NCBI GenBank assembly: GCA_011065225.1
Contig: JAAKFC010000049.1
Coordinates: 1 to 8,987, forward strand
Source of the DNA: Chlamydiota bacterium
Lineage (GTDB): Bacteria > Chlamydiota > Chlamydiia > Chlamydiales > Rhabdochlamydiaceae
Reading direction: 5' to 3'
Length of the DNA stretch: 8,987 nt
The first letter of the stretch is position 1. Each line of letters opens with the position of its first letter. Under the pieces are notes generated by a model that did no database searches, was not told where the DNA came from, and saw only the letters and a program-made list of their open reading frames with translations. A program made the position numbers and the translations under genes. Of this stretch, positions 1-7,147 are shown piece by piece.

Positions 1-1761
1 TCGCCACAATTCGAAGACTATTCTGTCACTGCTTATACCATTGAACCTGAAATAAAAAAGAAATATGAAGAAGAAAAATATTACGTCTTAGAGAATGAAT
101 ATATACAACTTGTCGTAAGCAATCTCAACGGCGCTCTTACTGAGATCAATCTTCCTTTTCAATCCCAAAGTCATCCAAATAGCGTTGTGAAAGAAATCGG
201 TTTTGATCAAATCATTGCGGAAGACTACTCTTACAATAATACTTTCCCACAACAGCCCTATTCTGTTTTTGATGAGAAAGAACAACTCCGGCCTCAGAAC
301 GGGGGATATTATCCCCTTCTGCGAAGAAGTATTTTAAGCTCTTCCAATGAAGTTACATCCAATGTCAATCCCCACTACTATGCATTTAATGTATTTGAAA
401 AAGATGAGATGCCCGACCCAAGTATTTATACTGTCAAACGCTTTGAAAAAAATCTCATCGAACTAGAGGTTACCCAAGATAATCGTCGCATCACAAAAAC
501 CTTTAAGTTGCCAGAAAATCCCGAGGACAGCCCTTACACTTTTGATTTGGATCTCAAAATAGCAGGGGATGCCCGCCAACTCTACATGTCTATGGGTGTT
601 CCCGAGGTGGAGTTGATCTCAGGAAGCTTCATTCCCACATTGAAGTACCGGTTGCTTCGCAATCAAAAGAGCAAAGTAGAAGAAATTAAGCCCCCTAAAA
701 CTCTTGTCACTTTCTCGCACTTAACAGCCGATTGGTATTGCAATGGCAATGGTTTCTTTGGTGTGATCCTCGACCCTCTAAATAAAAGCATCCCAGGACT
801 TGCTGTTCACCCAGTATCGGGAGAACTTGTTCCATCGCGGATCACTATCATTGATGCGCAATTTGATCGTTTTCCTGCCGAAAAATATCCGGGATATGTC
901 ATGCATACCCCTGTTCTTTCCAAGCCAGGGGTCACAAATTATCGCGTTTTTGCAGGACCCTTTGATAAGAGCATTTTGGAAACCGTGGACAATTCTTTCA
1001 TCGATCCCATCACTGGAGGAAACCCTGATTTTATAGAAGCTCGGAGCAACCATGGTTGGTTTGCCTTCATTTCAAAACCTTTTTCAAAATTCCTTTTTAT
1101 CATCTTGAACTTCTTTCATAACCTTACAAATTCATGGGGTATTTCGATTATTCTCCTGACGGTGGTTCTCAGACTGCTCCTCTTCCCACTGAATAATTGG
1201 TCAATGAAGTCAGTTGCTAAAATGCAACAGGTCGCGCCTAAGCTGAAGGAAATAAAGGAAAAATATAAGAAAGATCCCAAACGGATCCAACTAGAAACGA
1301 TGAACCTCTATCGAAAAGAAGGTGTCAATCCCTTTGGGGGATGTCTTCCTATGCTCATTCAGCTCCCTTTCTTATTTGGGATGCTCGATCTTCTCAAATC
1401 TTCTTTTCAATTGCGTGGAGCCTCCTTTATCCCCGGATGGATTGACAATTTATCAGCTCCTGATGTGCTCTTTAGTTGGAGCTATCCAATCCCTTTTATT
1501 GGCACTTCTTTTCATTTGCTTCCCATTTTGCTCGGCGTCATTATGTTCGTCCAACAAAAATATCTTTCTACGGCAAGCCTTCAAAAGGCAGCAACTGACC
1601 AACAAAGACAACAGAGATTCATGGGCAATATGATGTCGATTTTCTTCACATTCATGTTCTATAAATTCCCCTCTGGCCTCAATCTCTACTGGATTACTAC
1701 TATGCTTCTCGGTATTCTCCAGCAATGGTTGGTAAATAAGAAAATAGCTGCTAAGTCATGA
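1..1761 (+). CDS. yidC: YidC/Oxa1 membrane protein insertase, 5'-truncated by window edge
   Basis: YidC inserts and folds inner-membrane proteins, alone or with SecYEG. The frame is open from base 1, so the gene starts before the window and 586 codons are visible. The GTG at 187 is internal, because YidC-like sequence (YYVLENEYIQLVVSNLNGAL) lies upstream of it. About nt 80-1030 encode the large periplasmic beta domain. From about nt 1060 comes the conserved core. It has a membrane helix ending TVVLRLLLFPL, whose Arg (AGA at 1171-1173) matches the conserved groove arginine. A basic coiled-coil hairpin follows (VAKMQQVAPKLKEIKEKY), then the signature VNPFGGCLPMLIQLPF, and finally further membrane helices including FPSGLNLYWITTMLLGILQQW. 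The tail is short and basic (VNKKIAAKS). The first membrane helix is outside the window. The stop TGA overlaps the dnaA start as ATGA, implying translational coupling. Identity is very secure. Confidence 0.96.
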   Translation, partial: SPQFEDYSVTAYTIEPEIKKKYEEEKYYVLENEYIQLVVSNLNGALTEINLPFQSQSHPNSVVKEIGFDQIIAEDYSYNNTFPQQPYSVFDEKEQLRPQNGGYYPLLRRSILSSSNEVTSNVNPHYYAFNVFEKDEMPDPSIYTVKRFEKNLIELEVTQDNRRITKTFKLPENPEDSPYTFDLDLKIAGDARQLYMSMGVPEVELISGSFIPTLKYRLLRNQKSKVEEIKPPKTLVTFSHLTADWYCNGNGFFGVILDPLNKSIPGLAVHPVSGELVPSRITIIDAQFDRFPAEKYPGYVMHTPVLSKPGVTNYRVFAGPFDKSILETVDNSFIDPITGGNPDFIEARSNHGWFAFISKPFSKFLFIILNFFHNLTNSWGISIILLTVVLRLLLFPLNNWSMKSVAKMQQVAPKLKEIKEKYKKDPKRIQLETMNLYRKEGVNPFGGCLPMLIQLPFLFGMLDLLKSSFQLRGASFIPGWIDNLSAPDVLFSWSYPIPFIGTSFHLLPILLGVIMFVQQKYLSTASLQKAATDQQRQQRFMGNMMSIFFTFMFYKFPSGLNLYWITTMLLGILQQWLVNKKIAAKS

Positions 1762-3050
1762 AAGCCTGGGACGTTTTCCTTTGCAATCTCGAGCAAAAGA
1801 TGGGCAAACAAGCCGTCGATAAATGGCTCAGGCCACTTAAAGTTTTTCGCTTCGATGCTTGCAATCTTTATCTCGAAGCTGAAAACTCTTTTCAAATCGC
1901 TTGGTTTGAAGAGCATGTTCGGCAATTTGCAAAAGAGCATTTTCGCAATAACAATGCCCATCCCATCAAAATCCATTTCGCTGCGCAGGCTAAACCGAAG
2001 CAAAAGAAAAAAAAAGAAGAAGTCTTACCCCCTCCTCTTGAACTTGCATCTACTCCTCTAGATCCCAGCCAGACTTTTTCGAATTTTATCTTTGAACAAA
2101 ACAATGCATTAATCATTGAATTTTGCAAAAAAATCTCTCCTGGAGCATTCAATCCTCTATTTCTATTTGGAGAACAGGGGACGGGGAAATCGCATCTCTT
2201 AATGGCCTGCGCCAACAAATTACAAAATGCAGGACTCAATGTTTTTTTTGTTCATGCAGAAACCTTCACAGAACATGTGGTAAAAGCAATCCGCAATTCT
2301 CAAATGCAAAAATTTCGAGGGATATATCGCAACCAAGATGTGCTCATTATTGATGATGTCCACTGCTTTGCAAGGAGGTCTGCAACGCAAGAGGAACTCT
2401 TTCATACATTCAATACTCTTCATACGAGCGGCAAGCAAATCATTCTCAGCAGCCATTTACCTCCAAGTCGCATCGAAGACATTGAACCGAGGTTGATTAG
2501 CCGTTTTGAATGGGGAATTGTATTAGAGCTTTTTCCCCTTTCTAAGAAAAAGATGGGGCAAGTTCTAAAAAACCGTGCTCACCTGCATCGCTTTTCGCTT
2601 CCCGATTCGGTAGTCGATTTTTTGCTAGAAAAATTTTCCGCAAAAACCAATGCCATGATGCGAGCACTCGATGCCCTTTTCCTTCGCCATAAGACAGAAC
2701 AAGTGATTTCCCCCCAGCAAGCAGAAATTCTTCTTTTTGACCTACTTCTTGAGGAAGAAAAGCAAAAACTCACCCCAGAAAAAATCTTAAGCGCCACTTC
2801 TGCCTATTTTGGAATTCGCAACAGCGACATCCTCGGAAAATCGAGGTCCCGCGAGTGTACGATTCCGCGGAAACTCGCCATGTATCTCTGTCGGAGTAAA
2901 CTGGGTCTTCCTTATCTTACAATTGGAAAATTCTTTGGCCGCGATCACTCTACTGTGATGACGAGCATCGGTCAGATTAAAAAAAAGAGCATCACCGAAG
3001 AAATCGATGCCGCTCTTGAAGAAATCACAAAAAATCTTTCTAAATTTTAA
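1758..3050 (+). CDS. dnaA: Chromosomal replication initiator protein DnaA (DnaA1-like)
   Basis: DnaA binds origin boxes and melts the replication origin as an ATP-bound oligomer. This one has 430 residues, slightly short because the domain II linker is small. Domain I is about residues 1-75 (AWDVFLCNLEQKMGKQAVDK). A Lys- and Pro-rich linker follows at about 78-103. The AAA+ domain is about 106-310: Walker A GEQGTGKS (138-145), Walker B VLIIDDVH (195-202), and the arginine-finger region RLISRFEWG with R245 and R249. Domain IV (about 338-430) has the basic loop KSRSRECTIPRKLAMYL and the signature FFGRDHSTVMTSI (392-404). Two AAA+ positions look unusual: the sensor I Asp is replaced by His (SSH, H233), and the sensor II helix reads MMRALDAL instead of the usual VRELEGAL. 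The gene starts inside the yidC stop (ATGA) and its last 11 bp overlap the convergent slc1-like gene. The pairing with yidC matches chlamydial dnaA1 (CT250) as I recall; a second dnaA elsewhere would be expected. Confidence 0.95.
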   Translation: MKAWDVFLCNLEQKMGKQAVDKWLRPLKVFRFDACNLYLEAENSFQIAWFEEHVRQFAKEHFRNNNAHPIKIHFAAQAKPKQKKKKEEVLPPPLELASTPLDPSQTFSNFIFEQNNALIIEFCKKISPGAFNPLFLFGEQGTGKSHLLMACANKLQNAGLNVFFVHAETFTEHVVKAIRNSQMQKFRGIYRNQDVLIIDDVHCFARRSATQEELFHTFNTLHTSGKQIILSSHLPPSRIEDIEPRLISRFEWGIVLELFPLSKKKMGQVLKNRAHLHRFSLPDSVVDFLLEKFSAKTNAMMRALDALFLRHKTEQVISPQQAEILLFDLLLEEEKQKLTPEKILSATSAYFGIRNSDILGKSRSRECTIPRKLAMYLCRSKLGLPYLTIGKFFGRDHSTVMTSIGQIKKKSITEEIDAALEEITKNLSKF

Positions 3051-3549
3051 TAAATCGATCTGAGCCAGGCTGGCCAGGTCCTTGTTGCGGGGGAGGTATA
3101 GTGGGAGGCGCTTCTCTTGGCACTTCTTGCCCTTCGTTGAGCTTTTTGGCTTTGTCGCGCCATTTTTCGACAGCATCCACAAAAACAGGAGCAAAGCGAC
3201 AAAGGCCTTTTGCATCGGTTCCAGGGCCCATCTCAATGATGGCATGCATCAAAATCAATTCTTCGGGTGTTGCAACACCGATTCCACCGCCGGCCATTTG
3301 CCCGCCGAGCATCGATCCCTCAAGAAGAGCTTCATAGAGCTTCAAACGAATTTTATCATCTTTTGGGAGACCATCTAAAATGGGAGAATAGAGATATAAA
3401 CGATCTGAATTCGGCTCATAGGTCAGGTGGAGAGAAAAAGTATTGTCAATCCCCAATATACAGGTGTGATTTTCATCAAAATCCAATCCTTCGAGATTGA
3501 GTTCCTTTCCGAATTCCTTCAAATTCTGTTTGGCGTTTTCTAATGACAT
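3040..3549 (-). CDS. slc1: Type III secretion chaperone of the CesT/SycE class, Slc1-like
   Basis: The product (169 aa) is very similar to what I recall of chlamydial Slc1 (CT043), a class I chaperone that binds early effectors such as Tarp and delivers them to the type III secretion apparatus from the cytoplasm. Diagnostic stretches are HTCILGIDNTFSLHLTYE (28-45), SDRLYLYSPILDGLP (48-62) and LLEGSMLGGQMAGGGIGVAT (75-94), the last nearly identical to the Chlamydia protein. The alpha-beta pattern and acidic surface fit the CesT family. The C-terminal tail from about residue 144 is Pro/Gln/Gly rich (PPTIPPPQQGPGQPG) and probably disordered. The start is well fixed: AGGAGG on the minus strand (3563 down to 3558) lies 8 nt before the ATG. 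It is divergent from glgX and overlaps the 3' end of dnaA by 11 bp. The family call is very secure; its effector clients here are unknown. Confidence 0.93.
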   Translation of the reverse strand: MSLENAKQNLKEFGKELNLEGLDFDENHTCILGIDNTFSLHLTYEPNSDRLYLYSPILDGLPKDDKIRLKLYEALLEGSMLGGQMAGGGIGVATPEELILMHAIIEMGPGTDAKGLCRFAPVFVDAVEKWRDKAKKLNEGQEVPREAPPTIPPPQQGPGQPGSDRFIKI

Positions 3550-3557
3550 TTAGATGT

Positions 3558-3563
3558 CCTCCT
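3558..3563 (-). promoter_or_regulatory. Ribosome-binding site of the slc1-like gene
   Basis: On the minus strand the sequence reads AGGAGG, a full Shine-Dalgarno match, 8 nt upstream of the ATG at 3549-3547. It fixes the start and predicts strong translation, whereas glgX on the other side has only a weak AGAAG. Confidence 0.85.
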
Positions 3564-3583
3564 TTGAGAAATATTTTTCGCTA

Positions 3584-3612
3584 CTTATAAGAGTTTCCCA
3601 AGGAATGCTAAA
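3584..3612 (-). promoter_or_regulatory. Candidate promoter for the slc1-like gene
   Basis: Read on the minus strand, a -10-like TATAAG (3589-3584) lies 17 nt downstream of a weak -35-like TTTAGC (3612-3607). Transcription would start near 3577 and give a leader of about 25-30 nt containing the AGGAGG. Spacing is ideal but the -35 matches only half the consensus, so this is a suggestion from sequence alone. Confidence 0.35.
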
Positions 3613-3649
3613 AAGTGCAACAAAAAATTCGGGTAAAATCGTTTTTTCG

Positions 3650-3659
3650 TATATACAAT
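3650..3659 (+). promoter_or_regulatory. Candidate -10 element for glgX
   Basis: The AT-rich stretch TATATACAAT contains TACAAT (3654-3659), five of six matches to the -10 consensus. No good -35 is found at 16-18 nt spacing, though chlamydial promoters often have poor -35 elements. A start near 3666 would place the whole GC-rich hexamer repeat in the 5' leader of glgX. Confidence 0.3.
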
Positions 3660-3670
3660 GAGAATTGTTC

Positions 3671-3700
3671 GTGCCTGAGCCCGTGCCCGCGTGCGTACCC
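3671..3700 (+). repeat. GC-rich degenerate hexanucleotide tandem repeat
   Basis: Five successive 6-nt blocks read GTGCCT, GAGCCC, GTGCCC, GCGTGC, GTACCC. Four of the five are one change or none from GTGCCC. The 30-bp block has only seven A/T bases, while the sequence on both sides is strongly A+T rich. It lies in the slc1/glgX divergent region, about 22 nt before the glgX start. The reverse strand has three GGG runs and a GG. No function is known to me. Confidence 0.6.
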
Positions 3701-3722
3701 GATTTTCAAATAGAAGTAAAAA

Positions 3723-5591
3723 ATGAGAAACTTGAAATCCATCCAATCTACTCCAGGAAAACTAAGTCCCTTTGGAGCCACACCTCTTAAAAAAGGGGTA
3801 AATTTTGCCTTCTATGCCCCGAAAGCTGATCAAGTCACCCTGGGACTCTTTGATGCAGGAGAAACTGCTGAATTTTTTTTGAAGCGAAGCGGAGATATCT
3901 GGCATATTGAACTACAAGGTTTGCCAAAAAATTGTTTTTACGCTTTTCGTATCGGCGAAGATTGGATCGTGGATCCCTTTGCAAAAGAACTCAATTCTGC
4001 TAAAAGCTGGGGAGAAAAAGCAGAACCCCTCCTAGGCAAAGTTTTTCCTTCACTCGAATTTGATTGGGAGGGGGACAGTCCCCTTCACCTCCCTTTTGAA
4101 TCGCTCATCCTCTACGAAATGCATGTGCGCGGCTTTACCCAAGACCCAAGCAGCAGAGTAAAGCATCCAGGAACATTTTTAGGAATCATCGAGAAAATTC
4201 CCTACCTCCAAAAATTGGGGGTCAATGCGATTGAACTCTTGCCCATTTTTGCTTTTGATGAAAAAGAGAATCCTCTTACCAACCCAAACACTGGAGAAAA
4301 GCTCTATAACTACTGGGGCTACTCCACCCAAAATTTCTTTGCTCCCATGGCTCCTTATGGCACGATCAGCGAATGCAAGGAGATGGTAAAAGCACTCCAC
4401 ACGGTAGGCATTGAAGTGATCCTCGACGTCGTCTACAATCACGTTGGAACAAATGGCTTTCACCTCATCGATAAAGAGGTCTACTTCATCCTTGATGAAA
4501 ATGGGGATCATACCAACTATACCGGTTGCGGCAACACGATAAACTGCAATCATCCTATTGTGATAGATTTTATTCTTTCTTCTTTGCGCTACCTAGTCGA
4601 AGAAATGCATATCGATGGTTTTCGTTTTGATCTAGCCTCCATTTTTTCTCGTGGAGCCAATGGAGAAGTACTTGGAACGCCCCCTATCATTGAGGCAATC
4701 ACAAATTGCAAAGAGCTGCAAAACACGAAGCTCATTGCAGAAGCTTGGGATTGTGCGGGTCTTTATCAAGTGGGATCTTTTCCTGGTGCACAATTTGCAG
4801 AATGGAACGGGAAATTTCGTGATAGTATGCGCCGGTTTCTCAAAGGGTCGGATGGGCAGGCAGGACCCTTTGCCTCAGCCATGTGCGGCTCTCCCGATCT
4901 CTATGAAGGAAAAAAAGCTCCTTATCAAAGCATCAACTTTGTGACTGCTCATGATGGATTCACTCTGCACGACCTCGTCTCCTATAATGAAAAACACAAC
5001 GAAGACAATGGAGAAGAGGGACGCGACGGCAATAGTTTTAACGATAGCTGGAACTGCGGCGTTGAAGGCGAAACAGACACCACGGAAATTCTTCTTCTTC
5101 GTGAAAGACAAATGCGCAACTTCCTGCTCGCCCTATCCCTTGCAGTGGGAACCCCCTTGTTCCTCATGGGAGATGAATATGGACATACACGTGATGGCAA
5201 CAACAATGTGTATTGCCAAGACAACCAAAAAAGCTATTTTCTCTGGAATGCCATAAAACAGCATCCCGATAGACTGGCTTTTTTTCAAAAACTGATCGAT
5301 TTTCGAAAAAATATACCCTTGTTGCAAAGACAAAAATTTCTAACCGATCGGGAAGTGACATGGCATACTCCCAATTGGGACGGGCGATTTGTCGCCTATA
5401 CACTTCATGAAGGCGATAAAAAGCTTTACATTGCCTTCAATGCCCATTTCGAAGGGGTTTCTATCACTCTCCCTCCCACAGAGAAAAAATGGAAGCGGAT
5501 TATCGATACGTCTTTAGAAAATCAAACCGAAGAACAACTCGACCAAGAATATTTTCTTTCTTCTTACAGTAGCCTTCTATTGCTCTCTTAG
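3723..5591 (+). CDS. glgX: Glycogen debranching enzyme GlgX (isoamylase-type, GH13)
   Basis: GlgX hydrolyses alpha-1,6 branch points of glycogen after phosphorylase trimming, in glycogen breakdown. The 622-residue protein has an N-terminal CBM48/isoamylase N domain (about 12-105: SPFGATPLKKGVNFAFYAPK) followed by a GH13 barrel. The four conserved regions are present: LDVVYNHVG (234-242), GFRFDLAS (299-306) with the nucleophile D303, IAEAWD (338-343) with the acid/base E340, and TAHDGFTL (408-415) with D411 as transition-state stabiliser. The adjacent HNEDNGEEGRDG (425-436) is typical of the GlgX/TreX subgroup, and so is MGDEYGHTRDGNNNVYCQD. A small C-terminal beta domain follows. The length is a little under the E. 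coli enzyme (657 aa). All catalytic residues are present, so it should be active. The RBS is weak (AGAAG, 6 nt spacing). It appears to lead the downstream run of genes, with 24 nt to the next gene. An isoamylase of the same family is the only realistic alternative. Confidence 0.95.
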   Translation: MRNLKSIQSTPGKLSPFGATPLKKGVNFAFYAPKADQVTLGLFDAGETAEFFLKRSGDIWHIELQGLPKNCFYAFRIGEDWIVDPFAKELNSAKSWGEKAEPLLGKVFPSLEFDWEGDSPLHLPFESLILYEMHVRGFTQDPSSRVKHPGTFLGIIEKIPYLQKLGVNAIELLPIFAFDEKENPLTNPNTGEKLYNYWGYSTQNFFAPMAPYGTISECKEMVKALHTVGIEVILDVVYNHVGTNGFHLIDKEVYFILDENGDHTNYTGCGNTINCNHPIVIDFILSSLRYLVEEMHIDGFRFDLASIFSRGANGEVLGTPPIIEAITNCKELQNTKLIAEAWDCAGLYQVGSFPGAQFAEWNGKFRDSMRRFLKGSDGQAGPFASAMCGSPDLYEGKKAPYQSINFVTAHDGFTLHDLVSYNEKHNEDNGEEGRDGNSFNDSWNCGVEGETDTTEILLLRERQMRNFLLALSLAVGTPLFLMGDEYGHTRDGNNNVYCQDNQKSYFLWNAIKQHPDRLAFFQKLIDFRKNIPLLQRQKFLTDREVTWHTPNWDGRFVAYTLHEGDKKLYIAFNAHFEGVSITLPPTEKKWKRIIDTSLENQTEEQLDQEYFLSSYSSLLLLS

Positions 5592-5615
5592 AGCGAGTTT
5601 GCTATCCTCAGGAAG

Positions 5616-6125
5616 ATGCGATTGCTACTCTGTCTTTTTCTTTTTACCGCCTGTACTCGGGCAAATATTGATGGCACTGCATTCTCTTCGGAATGTTGCT
5701 CTAAGCCAACCGTGGTTGTCCTTCCCGTAGAAGATGAAGCCTGCACTTTTTCTTCTTTGAAGATAGCAGAATCATTTACCAAGGCAGTAACAGACCTCTT
5801 AGAAGAAAAAGAATATTTCTCTCTCGAAAAAGACGCTGGACAATTTCTAGTACAAATGCAGCTGATCGAGCTGCAAGAAAATGGCAAAACTCCATCAGAT
5901 CTTTCCATGAGCATTCTTTTGAAAATTCTCGATATGCAAAATAACAAAGTCATTTTAAAAGAATTATTCAGTGCAAATACACTTCTGGAAAAACCCTTGA
6001 GCCCTAATGCAGCGCTATCTCAAAATAATGAAGAATTTCGAATCAGTCCCATGGGCCTTGCTCATGCAAAACTCTCTCGCAAAATTGCGATGTGCATTGA
6101 AGAAAATATACTAAGGACAAACTAA
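5616..6125 (+). CDS. Putative small lipoprotein of unknown function
   Basis: The 169-residue product begins MRLLLCLFLFTAC. This is a very short signal sequence with a lipobox-like end and C13 as candidate lipidated cysteine; Phe at -3 is less usual. The mature part contains a strand-like VVVLPVEDE (33-41), a helix (ESFTKAVTDLLEEKEYF), strands around QFLVQMQLIEL and SMSILLKILDMQNNKVILKELF, and a C-terminal helix. This strand-helix-strand order resembles the small alpha/beta domain of periplasmic lipoproteins such as LpoB/PelC/FlgT, but that is inference only. Cysteines cluster at 27-28. AGGA is only 2 nt from the ATG. A TTG two codons later has better spacing (8 nt) but would lose the only basic n-region residue, so ATG is kept. 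It sits between glgX and the CPBP gene. I recall a lipoprotein gene (CT253) beside a CPBP-like gene in C. trachomatis, but cannot confirm orthology. Confidence 0.75.
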   Translation: MRLLLCLFLFTACTRANIDGTAFSSECCSKPTVVVLPVEDEACTFSSLKIAESFTKAVTDLLEEKEYFSLEKDAGQFLVQMQLIELQENGKTPSDLSMSILLKILDMQNNKVILKELFSANTLLEKPLSPNAALSQNNEEFRISPMGLAHAKLSRKIAMCIEENILRTN

Positions 6126-6127
6126 AG

Positions 6128-6982
6128 ATGCTCATTTTTATCATCATTTGGGCTGTTGCCATCAATTGGCTTGCGTTTCAAAAAGGTTTTTACCAACTGC
6201 CAAAAGACCTAAAAAAAGCAGAGCTAACAGTTTCCCATTTCCAGCTCCTGGCGAGTTTTGCCCTCTACCTCATCCTCGCGCTTTTGATCGCACCTCTGTT
6301 TGCTAAGTTGCTTCTTTTCTCCCTGCATAAAATCAACCCCGAACTGCTCGGCCTACCGATTGCCTTGCTGACAGGGATTCAATGCAGTGCGATGATCATC
6401 GTATTCTGCCTTCTTCAATCTTTCCTCTATAGACAAGACTCTACTCTTTATCGCAGAATCTGGAAAAATACGGATCACAACCCTTCCCACCCTATCGAGT
6501 TTGATCTTGGCCTCGGCGCCCTGACCTGGTTTTTGAGTTTTCCCATCGTGACTATTTTAAGTGAACTCATCGATAAACTTCTAAAATCTCTAGGCCTTAG
6601 CTTTTTCGAACAAACAGCGGTCAAATTTGTCAAAGCAGCAATGGGTTCCCCTATTTCCATTGTTTTTGCTCTTCTTTCCGTACTTGTCTTAGCACCCCTG
6701 ATTGAAGAATTTTTATTCCGAGGACTTTTGCAAACCTATTTCAAAAAACGATTGGGCGCCCGCGCTGCGATTCTTCTCTCAGCATTTTTCTTTTCCCTTT
6801 TTCATTTTTCACCCAGTCAAGGCTTTGGCAATGCCTCTCTCATTCTCTCCCTCTTTCTTCTAGGTGGATACCTAGGCTTTCTCTATGAGAGACAAGGCTC
6901 CTTATGGGCCCCCATTGGACTTCACATGACATTCAATACCGTAAGCGCACTCAGAATCGTATTTTTCCCGGAGGCTTCCTAA
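6128..6982 (+). CDS. CPBP family intramembrane glutamic endopeptidase-like protein (CAAX/Abi type)
   Basis: The 284-residue integral membrane protein carries all CPBP (Rce1/Abi, former CAAX protease) motifs. Motif 1 is EEFLFRG with E193, E194 and R198. Motif 2 is FFFSLFHF with H226. Motif 3 is GLHMTFNT with H266 and N270. Several hydrophobic segments are visible: about 1-17, 39-66, 74-101, 128-148, 176-192, 213-227 and 236-253. Family members cut substrates within the membrane or act as immunity or scaffold proteins; the substrate cannot be inferred here. The ATG is 2 nt after the lipoprotein stop, with AGGA (6114-6117) 10 nt upstream inside the end of that gene. The stop TAA overlaps the first base of the palindromic element. 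The family call is secure; the active site looks intact. Confidence 0.9.
   Translation: MLIFIIIWAVAINWLAFQKGFYQLPKDLKKAELTVSHFQLLASFALYLILALLIAPLFAKLLLFSLHKINPELLGLPIALLTGIQCSAMIIVFCLLQSFLYRQDSTLYRRIWKNTDHNPSHPIEFDLGLGALTWFLSFPIVTILSELIDKLLKSLGLSFFEQTAVKFVKAAMGSPISIVFALLSVLVLAPLIEEFLFRGLLQTYFKKRLGARAAILLSAFFFSLFHFSPSQGFGNASLILSLFLLGGYLGFLYERQGSLWAPIGLHMTFNTVSALRIVFFPEAS
6970..6974 (+). promoter_or_regulatory. Strong Shine-Dalgarno GGAGG stranded upstream of the palindromic element
   Basis: GGAGG inside the last codons of the CPBP gene lies 7 nt before the ATG at 6982. That ATG is the first triplet of the palindrome and overlaps the CPBP stop as TAATG. With the palindrome removed, this site would directly serve the serpin ATG. 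Now it can only serve the 55-codon ORF inside the element. Confidence 0.6.
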
Positions 6983-7147
6983 TGAGCCTATCCTTAAATT
7001 ATATTTATGATCTTCCCTTATTTTTTTGTGATCTTCCAAAGGGAATTCCTCACCAATATTTACAAATATTGCTTTCGAAATTCCCTTTGCAATCTCTTCA
7101 AAAACCTAAAGAAATCTCAAAAAAATATAATTTAAGGATAGGCTCAT
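6982..7147. repeat. 166-bp palindromic element with 25-bp perfect terminal inverted repeats (MITE-like)
   Basis: The outer arms 6982-7006 and 7123-7147 are exact reverse complements over 25 bp (outer ends ATGAGCCTATCC and GGATAGGCTCAT). Nested perfect segments are CAAAGGGAATT (7037-7047) against AATTCCCTTTG (7079-7089), and CAATATTT (7054-7061) against AAATATTG (7064-7071). All three pairs centre at 7062-7065, so the whole stretch is one long imperfect palindrome, with weaker pairing between the perfect blocks. A direct repeat TGATCTTCC occurs at 7008-7016 and 7029-7037. No transposase is encoded. If the ends are GAGCC...GGCTC, the flanks are AT on each side, a possible 2-bp target duplication. 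The size, long terminal repeats and insertion footprint fit a MITE-like non-autonomous element. A large regulatory hairpin is the alternative. The right arm carries the present serpin ribosome-binding site and most of its start codon. Confidence 0.85.

Noticed and set aside
187..189. GTG at 187 as the yidC start
   Set aside because: The frame is open to base 1 and the upstream codons encode typical YidC periplasmic-domain sequence, so this is an internal valine codon.
2787..3245. Minus-strand 152-codon ORF over the dnaA/slc1 junction
   Set aside because: It lies antisense to the dnaA domain IV and in another frame over the slc1-like gene; its translation looks like nothing and both overlapped genes are clearly real.
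3550..3722. tRNA or structured RNA in the divergent intergenic region
   Set aside because: No cloverleaf or strong stem could be built; only the hexamer block and candidate promoter elements stand out.
4179..4553. Minus-strand 124-codon ORF inside glgX
   Set aside because: Antisense shadow across the catalytic core of glgX, no recognisable protein features.
5589..5615. Read-through of the glgX TAG into the lipoprotein gene, which is in the same frame
   Set aside because: The 24-nt gap is open but shows no read-through context, and the following gene has its own signal sequence.
6904..6981. N-terminal extension of the 55-codon ORF starting at 6904
   Set aside because: These codons are an out-of-frame reading of the CPBP gene end; the ATG at 6982 has the GGAGG site and the stop overlap.
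6982..7147. Palindrome as an ordinary intrinsic terminator
   Set aside because: It is far too long, A+T rich, and not followed by a U tract; downstream genes are tightly packed and would need the read-through.
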